From Dissophora ornata (taxonomy: Eukaryota; Mortierellomycota; Mortierellomycetes; Mortierellales; Mortierellaceae), in NCBI GenBank assembly GCA_025201705.1, contig MU617165.1, positions 1-21,018 on the forward strand: a stretch of 21,018 bases of DNA, read 5' to 3'. The translations under genes were made by a program, and so were the position numbers. This document shows, one piece after another, positions 10,606 through 18,685 of this stretch. The stretch's first letter is position 1. Every line of letters starts with the position of its first letter. The notes beneath the pieces are model-generated. The model was not told where the DNA came from. It saw nothing but the letters and a program-made list of their open reading frames with translations, and did not search any database.

Positions 10606-12682
10606 ATGTCTGCCTTCAAACTGCCCACTGTGACCGACTCACAGAGCGGATGGGGACCCGTTGGTCTCAGCGCCCAGTTCCGTGACATCCCCTATGCCCC
10701 TTACTCTAAGGCTGACAAGCTCGGTCGCATCGCCGACTGGTCTGCCCCCGAGGGCACTCAGGGCAAGGATAACCGTGGAGCCGGTGGCGATCAGCGTGGA
10801 GGTCGTGCTGGTTTCCGCAACTTCAGAGGTATCTATTGTCCCACCTGTCGCATTTACTATTAGTCTGCTATCCTCATTCGCAACACTAGATCACATGTTC
10901 ATACATGTCTTGCATCAGCATCAAAGCCGCCATTTTCAAATCGCATCGAGATCTAACGTCGACATTCATACTTCCCTTTGCCCAATGATCGAAAAGACAA
11001 TTACGTTCCCTTTGGAAGCAATGCCGCCAACGCATTCAACTACCAGCACATGGAGGACGAGGCTTCGTTCTCGGTTGTAGATAACCGCTCCGGTGCGCAG
11101 AAGAAGACGACTGGCTTCAAGTCGGCTTCTGGCCAGCGTGGTGGCCGTGGTGGATTCCGCCAGCAGGGTCAGCAGCGCGGCCAGTTCCAGCGCTTGGGTG
11201 CTAACCGTGGAGGTTTTGGTGGCGCCCGTCAGCAGCAGGGTGGTCAGCGCGGTGGTCGTCGCGGCTACAGCAACTGGAGAGATTTTGATCGCAACCAGCG
11301 TGTCCGTGATGCTTCCGTCAAGGTTGGATCGGACTGGAGCATGCTCGAGGAAATCGAGTTTTCTCGTCTGAACAAGCTTCAGTTTGAGGTCGAGGATCCT
11401 GAGGATATGTAAGTGCTGCTGCCGCTGCAGAGGATTTGACACAATACCTGGCGATCGCTCATGCCTAGAATGTCTTCTTTATGCGTTTTGTTTCTTTAGT
11501 GCCCTTCATGGTGCTGTTGCCACCTACGACAAGGCTTACGACCGCGTCAACACCAAGCAGGAAAAGATTCTCCAGCAAGTCGACCGTGAGCGCGACAATG
11601 TCACCACCTCAGAGGACCCTATTCTCACCAATCTCGCCGCAGAGTCCGTCCCTGAAGGAGAGCAGCGTGTTTTCGCCACAGACAGTATTATCGGTGTTTT
11701 GATGACTGCGCCTCGTTCCGTCTACCCATGGGACATTGTCATTACCAAGATTGGCGATAAGGTCATTTTCGATACTAGGGAAGGAAGCCAACTGGACTAT
11801 GTCTCTGTAAACGAGAACTCGACAGATCCTCCTATGGACACTGGCGACAAGGACAACATCAACTCACCCAGTGCCTTGTCTTTGGAGGCCACCTACATCA
11901 ACACCAACTTTGCCGCCCAGGTCGTCAACTCTGAGCAAGTTGCAGAGTTGGATAACCCCAACCCATTCTACGGTGCCGACGAGGAGTCCATCCCATTGGT
12001 CGGTTACCGCTACCGCAAGTTCGATCTTTCCACTACAGAGGAAGAAAACATCTCGCTTTTTGTCCGTACTGAGGTGGATGCTATTGTCAAGTCTGCCCAG
12101 GGCGAGGACTCGTACATTACTGTCAAGGCTTTGAACGAGTTTGACTCGCGCGCCCAGGGAGCCGGTGGTGCCATGGAGTGGAGGCAAAAGCTTGATTCTC
12201 AGCGCGGAGCTGTTGTTGCCACAGAGATGAAGAATAACAGCTGCAAACTTGCCCGCTGGGTCGTCCAGAGTATGCTCGCTGGTGCCGATCACTTGAAGCT
12301 TGGGTATGTCATGGCAAACTGTAAAATGTCAAGAATCATTACTAGCGCAGATGGTGTATAGCGGGCACAAATGCTTACTATTTCATTTTTGTTTTACAAC
12401 AGATTCGTCTCCCGCACCAACCCCAAGGATGCCGCTCGCCACGCCATTCTCGGAACCCAGATCTGCCGCCCCAAGGAGTTTGCCTCACAGATGAGCTTGC
12501 AAATCACGAACGGCTGGGGTATTGTCAAGACTGTTGTCGATCTGGCATTGAAGCTGCCAGAGGGAAAGTATGTCTTGGTCAAGGACCCCAACAAGCCTGT
12601 TATCCGTCTTTACGCTGTCCCCAAGTCAACTTTTGAGGAGGTTGAGGAGGAGGGTGAAGAGGCCGAGGCCGAGACCGCTTAA
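10606..12682 (+). CDS. Eukaryotic translation initiation factor 3 subunit D (four exons)
   Basis: Exons 10606-10828, 10997-11408, 11500-12303 and 12403-12682 total 1719 nt and encode 572 aa. Introns are 168, 91 and 99 nt, all GT-AG (GTATCT, GTAAGT and GTATGT donors). The product is eIF3d, the cap-contacting subunit of the eIF3 complex on the 40S ribosome. Recognisable family blocks include WGPVGLSAQFRDIPYAP near the N-terminus, KVGSDWSMLEEIEF, GAVATYDKAYDRV, FATDSIIGVLMTAPRSVYPW, LEATYINTNF, VGYRYRKFDL, EWRQKLDSQRGAVVATE, MKNNSCKLARWV and KYVLVKDPNKPVIRLY, ending in an acidic tail. Length matches the family. Between the N-terminal block and the SDW block lies a Gly/Arg/Gln-rich RGG segment, split by intron 1. 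The downstream neighbour Pam18 is convergent. Confidence 0.95.
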
Positions 12683-13080
12683 GTGTGGTGCTTTGATAGC
12701 AGGACTACGGTTGGAGAGCAGCTAGCGCAATATATATTTTTTTTCTTTTATGTTTGTTACTACATCACATAGCATGGGTCAGAGCCAGAGCCATTACATA
12801 AACAAGGCTTTTGTCATATCGAGCATCATGAGGACAGGATTTTACACTGCATGTCTGTGGATTGCATTGATAATAATAACTAGATGGATGGTTGGTGTTG
12901 TTATACAAATGTAGCGATCATCTAAAAAAAACTATACTATGTTCTATGATGGACACTGGTCGCGATGCTGGTCATGGTCCTGGCTCTCGAACCCTTTCTT
13001 CTCTTGCTCTCTGTCACTGCAAGGACGGCGTTCGGAAAGAACGGATGGCGATCCGCTCTGTAGCTCAAAATCCCGATTCT
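12683..13080. other. Convergent 3' intergenic region between eIF3d and Pam18
   Basis: Two genes end toward each other across about 400 bp. It holds a T-rich ATATATATTTTTTTTC stretch soon after the eIF3d stop (near 12730) and an AT-rich TGATAATAATAACTAG at about 12868-12883, either of which could be 3' end signals for one strand. No ORF or RNA gene is supported. Confidence 0.4.
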
Positions 13081-13620
13081 TTACTTCTTGTCCAACAATT
13101 CCTTTGCCTCGTTGATCTTGGAGGCCAGGAAGGGTGAGCCGCCACGATCCGGATGGTTGAGCAACATGACTCTTCGGTGGGCCTCCTTGAGCTTTGAAGA
13201 GTTCAGTCCCGACTCCCTAATAGTGCCATGGGGGTGGTACAATGAAGAGAGAGAGTAAATAACTACAGTCCAGAACACGGCACTCTGTCCAGAAACTCTG
13301 AAAAGACACTTCACTTACTTGACTCCGAGGACCAACGCCGCCTCACGCTTATCCATCTTGGCATCGAAGCCTCCTTTGTAGTACTTTCCAGCACCGATGG
13401 TTCCAGGCCGAGGAATGGAAGCCATAATCTTGGCACCATGCAACTCCCACGTGCGCAGGGCAATTCTAGTACCATAAGCAGCGCCGGCGATTCCGATACC
13501 AATAAAGAGTGGCGTAGACTAGAATATGATAAAATTGGAGAGAGAGAAAACAATTTAGTAGGGGGATCATTGTGGGGGAGTGTTCCGCGAGTACTGGCGA
13601 GGAGAGGGTCTGCTTACCAT
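13081..13620 (-). CDS. PAM18: Mitochondrial import motor J-protein Pam18/TIM14 (three exons)
   Basis: Coding exons are 13620-13618 (only the ATG), 13518-13319 and 13216-13081, giving 112 aa. Introns are 99 and 102 nt (GTAAGC...ATTCTAG and GTAAGT...TATTAG). The product is the J-domain partner of mitochondrial Hsp70 at the inner-membrane TIM23 import channel. The visible layout is an N-terminal hydrophobic anchor ([20 protein letters not shown]), then the family block [20 protein letters not shown], then a J domain with the HPD motif in [20 protein letters not shown]. It ends ELLDKK, the usual size for the family. Starting at the ATG-only exon restores the membrane anchor that all family members carry. 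A start inside the second exon (M at AKIMAS) would delete the anchor, so I reject it. Confidence 0.92.
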
Positions 13621-13908
13621 GCTGTGAAATGTATGGTTGGAGAGGAATGAATTGCCGAAACGGATGCAATTCGACTTGTTGTTGATCAAGTTGTGGGCCG
13701 TGGGCCCAGAATTACGTCACCGAAGACGAAACCTGCCCATGTTGCCATGATGGATAAGGCTCCAGAGGCAGTAGGATGTGGTCGTGCAAACAACCAAATC
13801 TATCATTTCCCGCCGCAGTGGTAAGAGCAAGTGGTATCCGCAGACGTTCGAGACCGCGGCTTAGTATGATGACCCTGAAAATCTCGATTTCAGTCGCAGC
13901 TCAGTCGC

Positions 13909-14310
13909 TCAGTCCTGCAGTATGGCTTTTGATGAAATATTGATGCTCCGGAGGTTGAGAAAGCAATTCGCAAAGTGGCTCGTGGGTATTGCAGTCGTAA
14001 CAGTAACAGCAGCAGCGGCGTTCGTGCCATCAGGATCGCGGTTGGGCGGTAAGCCGCTGGTCAGGACACCAAGGTACATCTCTGGTTCACAGCGAGGACG
14101 GTCGATGGGAGCATGATGTTGGTCCCGGAGAAAAACGTGGGGCATGGCGTCAAAGTGTTGTGCTGTGATATGTTGCCAAAGGCAGGACCCGAAAAGACGA
14201 GCGAAGCTTGTGCTCGTTGTCGTGCGTCGAGCTATGTTTCGAGGGGCCAGGAACTCGAGGAGGGGTGCTGCCAGTCCTGGGAGGGCAAAGAAAGATCTGC
14301 TGCTTGACAT
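13909..14310 (-). CDS. Hypothetical protein, uncertain
   Basis: This is an open frame of 133 codons with an ATG start at 14310, just downstream of an ATATATAG stretch on the same strand. It is the longest frame in the gap upstream of Pam18. The N-terminus (MSSSRSFFALPGLAAPLLEF, then basic and Ser/Thr-rich) resembles a mitochondrial presequence by composition. The rest has no motif I recognise. A chance ORF is quite possible, and a splice into another frame cannot be excluded. Treat it as a candidate only. Confidence 0.22.
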   Translation of the reverse strand: MSSSRSFFALPGLAAPLLEFLAPRNIARRTTTSTSFARLFGSCLWQHITAQHFDAMPHVFLRDQHHAPIDRPRCEPEMYLGVLTSGLPPNRDPDGTNAAAAVTVTTAIPTSHFANCFLNLRSINISSKAILQD

Positions 14311-14694
14311 CGCTATATATTTCGAATCGTTGTCAGAGAATAGGAAGAGGGGCGAGAGTAGAAAGGAAAAGGATCAGCTTGACCAACAAGAAGTCATCCA
14401 ACGCCTACACAGTGACATTAATATTTGACAAGAGCCTGGGGGATGCTCAAAGCCTCAAACTACTTGATCTTCAATAATTTGCTAGAAGTTCTGCGTGCAA
14501 TGCCTCGGTCTTGGACGCATCATTCTCGACATTCATCTTGTTGGGAAAGGGAGCGTCTTTATTTACAAGGAATAGAGCTGTCTACCTCAAATCTACTACC
14601 AGGCTCTCTGCCAGCTCACTGAGCTGCCCAGGATGCACGACGAGGACGTGGTCTGGTAAATCGCACCCCGTTAGTATTTTGATTTTTTTTCAGG

Positions 14695-15283
14695 AGGTCA
14701 AAAAAAACGACCGAAGCCCAAATAAAAACTCCTCCAGGTTTCTTTGATTTTTTCTGTTGGAGGTCAAAGAAAACGAGCCGAAGCAAAAGAACAACCTCAG
14801 TGTTATCATCTTGAGTTGTTTTAAACAGGCCAAGAGAAACGAGCCGAAGCCCAAAAGAAAGACCTAGTGGCCACCGTCTTGGGTTGATAACGAGGTCAAG
14901 AGGAAGCCGATGAGCACGAGGCCCAACAGAGAACACCTCGTGGTTCTTCCTCTCGAGTTTTTAAAGAGGTCAAGAGAAGACCATAGATCATGAAAGCCTC
15001 AAAGAGACCACCTCTTTGTTTTTATCTTGAGTTTTTATAGAGGTCAAAACACAACAACAAAAAGAACACCTCTTTCTTGAGCCTCGGAGTTCTTGTCGAG
15101 GTCCGAGAAACTACCAGCAGAGAATGAGTGAAGGGTGTTAGCGCGTTAAATGGCACATTCGCAATGAAAGGAATGACGGCAATTGCCATGGCAAGTTGTT
15201 ACCTAGTTCAGAGGACCTCGTCGTTTTGGAGGGCCGCATACCCTGGATCCCACTTGTCGAGGTCCTTAAAGCTGTCGAGGTCC
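14695..15283. repeat. Degenerate tandem array, 66-bp starting period, AGGTCAAGA-type units
   Basis: The motif AGGTC(A/C) recurs at 14695, 14761, 14827 (as AGGCCA), 14893, 14967, 15041, 15099, 15260 and 15278. The first four are exactly 66 bases apart, then 74, 74 and 58. Most units open with AGGTCAARAGAAAACGAGCC-like sequence and close with ACCTC...TCTTGAGTT. Each unit therefore contains arms complementary to its own start (AGAGGT with ACCTCT, TCAAGA with TCTTGA) and could fold into a hairpin. Because 66 is a multiple of three, the minus strand also shows a degenerate 22-residue repeat (phrases VVFFDL, LVFFDL, LVSLGL). No function is evident. It may be a minisatellite or part of a non-autonomous element. 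Confidence 0.75.
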
Positions 15284-15412
15284 CTAGAAGCTAAAACACG
15301 AAAACGAATGAAGCGTGTGAGTGAACTGGGACGCTCGCAATGAAGGAACGAAGGAATGAGAGGAATGACCAGGTTTGCAAAAACAAATTCCTACCTCGTT
15401 CACAGGACCTCG
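15103..15412. repeat. Diverged direct duplication (15103-15215 and 15280-15412)
   Basis: Both copies follow an AGGTCC unit and share, in order, a GAATGARNG segment, a GTGTKAG-like block, a CTCGCAATGAA/TTCGCAATGAA segment, GGAATGAC, TACCTMGTTCA and GGACCTCGT. Copies differ by small indels and many substitutions, so the duplication is old. It overlaps the right end of the 66-bp array and probably grew from it. Confidence 0.6.
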
Positions 15413-15460
15413 TTCGCGTTCGCCTGCACCTGGGAGTCCTGAGGAAGCTATCGCTGTAGG

Positions 15461-15522
15461 AGGAGGAAGGGAGAAGAGTGAAGAGAAAAGAGAAAAAGAG
15501 AAAAAGAGAAAAGAGAACCGCG
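15461..15522. repeat. Low-complexity purine tract (GA-rich)
   Basis: An almost pure purine run made of GAGAAAA- and AAGAGAAA-type words. It is simple sequence, not coding. It could form triplex or act as an anti-nucleosomal element, but nothing in the window indicates a role. Confidence 0.6.
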
Positions 15523-15668
15523 AAAACCAGATTATGAAATGTGCTGTGCAATCAGCCGTCACTTTTCCTTTCCAAATTTGGTGGCGATGGCTGTGGCAGG
15601 TGGGTGTGAGGTTGGCGCTGTGGGTGAGAAAGACGCGTTGCGCGTTCTTGCACGGCTTGTTTTGACTG

Positions 15669-15675
15669 TATAAAA
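15669..15675 (+). promoter_or_regulatory. TATA-box candidate upstream of the transposase relic
   Basis: TATAAAA is preceded by TTTTGACTG and followed by a pyrimidine-rich CACTTTTTCATTTCTCTG leader. It lies about 400 bases upstream of the recognisable plus-strand transposase fragment, so it may be the old promoter of that element. Evidence is resemblance only. Confidence 0.25.
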
Positions 15676-15865
15676 CGCACTTTTTCATTTCTCTGAATTA
15701 CAGTTCAGACCCCCAAAAAAAGATCGACAGTGAAAGCGATTTGATTGTTGGTGAGCATGTGCATCCCTGCATGCCTGTTCAATTCTTGCTGAAAGAGCCC
15801 ATTGCTGAAGTGTGCAAAAAAGGGAGGGAGAAAGTAAGCACCAGCTGTTCAATTATGACCTCTGC

Positions 15866-16078
15866 TTACTTTCGCTTATTCATGCAAACTTTGGCGGGGT
15901 GGTGTCCCGCGGTTGTGCGAAGGTGGACGGGAAGGGGGGTTTTGACGGGATGGAGGAAAAGTTTTTGATCTCTTCTCCACTCTTCCTCCCAACGAAAGTC
16001 CACAACGTCATTCAAAGACTTCAGCGTATAATTGGTTCGCAGCATCCCGTCTTCATCAGTCAAGGGCGGAAACAGCCA
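15866..16078 (-). other. Coding-like block, minus strand, unidentified
   Basis: Reading the minus strand from about 16078 gives an uninterrupted segment containing LTDEDGMLRTNYTLKSLNDV and FRWEEEWRRDQKLF. The composition (mixed charged and hydrophobic, with Trp and Tyr) looks like real protein rather than random translation. It starts right where the plus-strand transposase fragment becomes recognisable, which suggests a breakpoint between two pieces of old mobile DNA. I cannot name the family. It may be chance. Confidence 0.25.
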
Positions 16079-16479
16079 TTCAGCTCAATGTAAACAAGGG
16101 AAAGCTCTTTTCTGGAAACGACTATCTACTCGTGGATACCGCCAATGCGCTGTCTGAGACCGTGATACAACGCTTCAAGGGAATGGTACCTACTCCCCAG
16201 CAACATTCGTTCAACGTCCAACACGCAAAGGACCCGAGCAAAGATCGAACATGCGTTTAGGATGCTGAAGGGTAAATTCTTGAGCCTGACTCGTTTGCGA
16301 GTCAACATTGCGGAACCCTATGATATGAACCGAGCAACTCTCGGTTGTGTTGTATAGGCCAGAACAACCATAGGCCAGCTGGAGAAGGAGCGGAGGACCG
16401 AAACACAGCAGCAAGAAAACGCGACGCCATCATGCCGGCGGTGCTAGAGGAAAAGCAGGCAAGGCGCGCCGTTTATTGA
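16073..16479 (+). pseudogene. PIF/Harbinger-like DDE transposase, 3' fragment, decayed
   Basis: Translation from about 16073 gives LFSGNDYLLVDTANALSETV and then, after a shift, TRAKIEHAFRMLKGKF followed by LSLTRLRVN. The D of LVDTA (16135-16137) and the E of KIEHAF (16247-16249), together with AFRMLKG, match the second Asp and the Glu of the PIF/Harbinger DDE catalytic domain. The gene is broken in two ways: the reading frame changes at about 16228-16233 (one extra base in AAAGGACCC relative to the frame that continues), and a TAG lies at 16355-16357. A basic C-terminal tail in a third frame (ARKRDAIMPAVLEEKQARRA) ends in TGA at 16477-16479. The N-terminal DNA-binding part and first catalytic Asp are not seen. 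The next gene ends tail-to-tail, one base away. Confidence 0.7.
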
Positions 16480-16480
16480 G

Positions 16481-18092
16481 TTAATCTTCTTTCTGCTTCA
16501 ACAGCATCCTTAACTCTAGAAGTTCTAATTGAAGCTGCGCGTTTTTTGCCTCGTCATGCTGTAGTAGTCGACGCTGCAGTTCCACATTTGCGTCTGCTTT
16601 CTCTCGATTCAGCTCTCTAGATAGTAGCAATTGTTTTTCTCTAAACTTGAACACCTTTTTCCTTTGCTCAGCTTCATCCTCTCTCTTTTGCCTTGCCGCC
16701 TTGACCTTCAACTCTAGCTTCTCCACTTCTGCTTTGGCTTGAACTCTGCGCGTCTCCTCTTTAGCTTGCTGTCGTTTCGTCTCCTCTAGTTCCCTCAAGG
16801 TAGACTCAGTGTAAGTGCCGATTTCCTTGATGTTATAAAGAACTATATTGTCGCCTGCTTTTGTCTTGCCCTTCCTTGATTTGGATTTTTTATCTGTCCC
16901 TCGATTCCTCCCCCTAGACCGGCCACTGGCTGAGTGGACTCATGTTCAAGATCGCGATCATCATAGTTGGCGTCAGAAACATAGCCACCATCACCGTCGA
17001 TATTTTCGTCCTGAACATCATCATCCTCGGTCGGTAGATCGTCATGAATCTTCCGTTCGGATCTCAACAAACTCTGTAAGGTTATTGGGTCGTTTGACAT
17101 ATCCCCTGACCAAACATTATCGACGAGGCAGTAGAACCAGCATTTCTTGATGACTACCTCCTCCAACGTCCCGATCTCGGTATCGCCAACGCCTGTTTGA
17201 TTTATGTATGTTTTTGCTGCTTTATAGCTCCCATACATCGCTTGCATTTTGTTTTTCATCTGTACGGCATCCATGCTGCTGTTACAACAATTGTTCAACT
17301 CAACTGCCAGTGCCTTGTAAATATGAGCTTTCGTTGCGCTGAACCTTTGGTGCTGTGGATTCTTGTATTTCTGGTAGTTTGTTGGGTTTGTCCACCAATC
17401 GACAATGTACCTCTCCTCGCCTTTACTCTTCCATGACGAATGTTTGCTTCTCGCTTCGAAACTCTTGGGGAGTAGACATTCATCAGCCCCGGGAGTGAGT
17501 GCCTTGTCCGTTTTCTTGCTGCTCGTGGGGCACGATGTAGAGCTCGACGGAGTTTTCAAGGAGTGCACAAGGGATTCTTCCGTCAAGACGCTTGAGCGAA
17601 GATCAAAGTGAGTCTAACAAGCGTGAAAAACGATTAGTTATTGCTCTGCAGTAGCATCAGTACCTCCCGAGATTCTCGATATTGGCCCAGTGCCATTCCT
17701 ACCAGCGACTGCCGCAGTATAGATGACTGCGGATGTGGTTGAGGGGACAGCTGCGGGTGCTGCAGCGACGGTTGCAGACATGGTGGGAGTTGTTGCTGCG
17801 GGTATTGTGGTGGCCGTTGCTGTGATAAAGATAGCCGCTTCTGGTGCAGTACCGGCCGTTGTAGCTGCTGGACTTGAGCCTGAGCTTGGGAGGATTTGCT
17901 GAAGAAATCGGAAGGGTGTTGAAGTTCATTCCTTGGTTGCGCCAGAGCCATATTTGAGCTCTGTGGATCTTGAGGTGAGCCAATGGATACCGCTTCTTGA
18001 TCTTCTGCTGTGACAAAGGGCAGGGTCTCTTGAGTCGTGGATTGGGTAGTAGGTGAACCATCACCAAAAGGTTTATTCAAAGCGGTTGCGTT
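16481..18092 (-). pseudogene. Myb/trihelix-like plus coiled-coil protein, Harbinger partner type, frameshifted
   Basis: Exon 18092-17664 and exon 17613-16481 flank a clean 50-nt intron (GTACTG, branch-like AACTAAT, GTTAG). The 5' exon begins after a CTCCTTAG acceptor. The true start is unknown; an ATG near 18281 followed by GTAAAT is a candidate first exon. The protein opens with a Gln/Pro-rich region, then a domain at about 17440-17090 (RYIVDWWTNPTNYQKY... MKNKMQAMYGSYKAAKTYI) with the Trp-rich helical look of a Myb/SANT or trihelix DNA-binding domain. An acidic stretch, a basic patch and a Glu/Lys/Arg-rich coiled coil (16798-16481) follow. The frame breaks at the C5/G5 run at 16910-16914: the upstream and downstream frames differ by one base. 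Harbinger elements commonly carry such a DNA-binding partner beside the transposase, which fits the neighbour. A host gene is the alternative. Confidence 0.6.
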
Positions 18093-18297
18093 CTAAGGAG
18101 AATATTATGTTCAGTAACAAGGGTGAAGGGGGTATGATGAAGAAGAAGGAAAGTGCATGGCGAATGGAATTGGTGGTCAATGAGGGTTGAACTTCACGAG
18201 TGGAGAGAAAGTTTGTTGGGCGAGGAGATATGCCTGGGAGAGATTTACGGGAAGGAGCATGGTGACACAGTTTGTCTTTGTGGAGCTTTATTGGATG

Positions 18298-18685
18298 ACC
18301 CCTCTTCAGCAGCTTTCAGCACCAGAAGCAACGGGCTCACATCAAGTCTCTTTTGATTGGATGTCAAAAAGTAAACGCCCAAGTGCATCCAGCCAATGGC
18401 ATGCCACAAATCGCATTAAGCAGAGGAACTTCAGCATCTTGCGCATGGCATTAGTTCACCAACCATAGCTCGAATGATGGTACTGAACTTGGCCTCAATG
18501 AACAGGCGAAAGAGCTGCTGGAAGCGAAGGAGGAGCTCGATTCTTATATATTTGCTATGAGCAAATTCTCTTCGTCTATAACAAAGCAAAGCAAATATGT
18601 GTTGTTCCTCATACCCAACAGATCCGACCAGTATCAAGTGCTGATGGTGAAATATTTACCCCAATCACTTGTCCGTGCTACCTGA
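18298..18685 (+). pseudogene. Unidentified coding-like block with one in-frame TAG
   Basis: One plus-strand frame is open from about 18298 to TGA at 18683-18685 except for TAG at 18452-18454. The second half (18455-18682, 76 codons) reads like genuine protein, with segments NEQAKELLEAKEELDSYIF and KYVLFLIPNRSDQYQVLMVK. The first half contains KQRAHIKSLLIGCQKVNAQV. TTAG at the stop could instead be a splice acceptor (GGCATTAG), which would make 18455-18685 a last exon. After the TGA, another frame continues with FVHIKLSKEVLDQASQ, hinting at a further frameshift. I do not recognise the family. It lies just upstream of the Myb-like gene, in the opposite orientation. Confidence 0.35.

Noticed and set aside
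10661..11080. 139-codon plus-strand ORF over the first eIF3d exons
   Set aside because: It is an out-of-frame read through eIF3d exon 1 and intron 1; the spliced eIF3d frame explains the region.
13811..13862. Truncated tRNA-like stretch with a B-box match (GTTCGAGAC) and GCCGC/GCGGC ends
   Set aside because: Only about 50 bases long, the T-stem does not pair and there is no anticodon arm.
14775..15283. CRISPR-like array
   Set aside because: Units are degenerate and contiguous without unique spacers, the host is eukaryotic and no Cas gene is present.
18431..18637. 68-codon minus-strand ORF
   Set aside because: The opposite strand over the same bases reads far more like protein, so this is its shadow.
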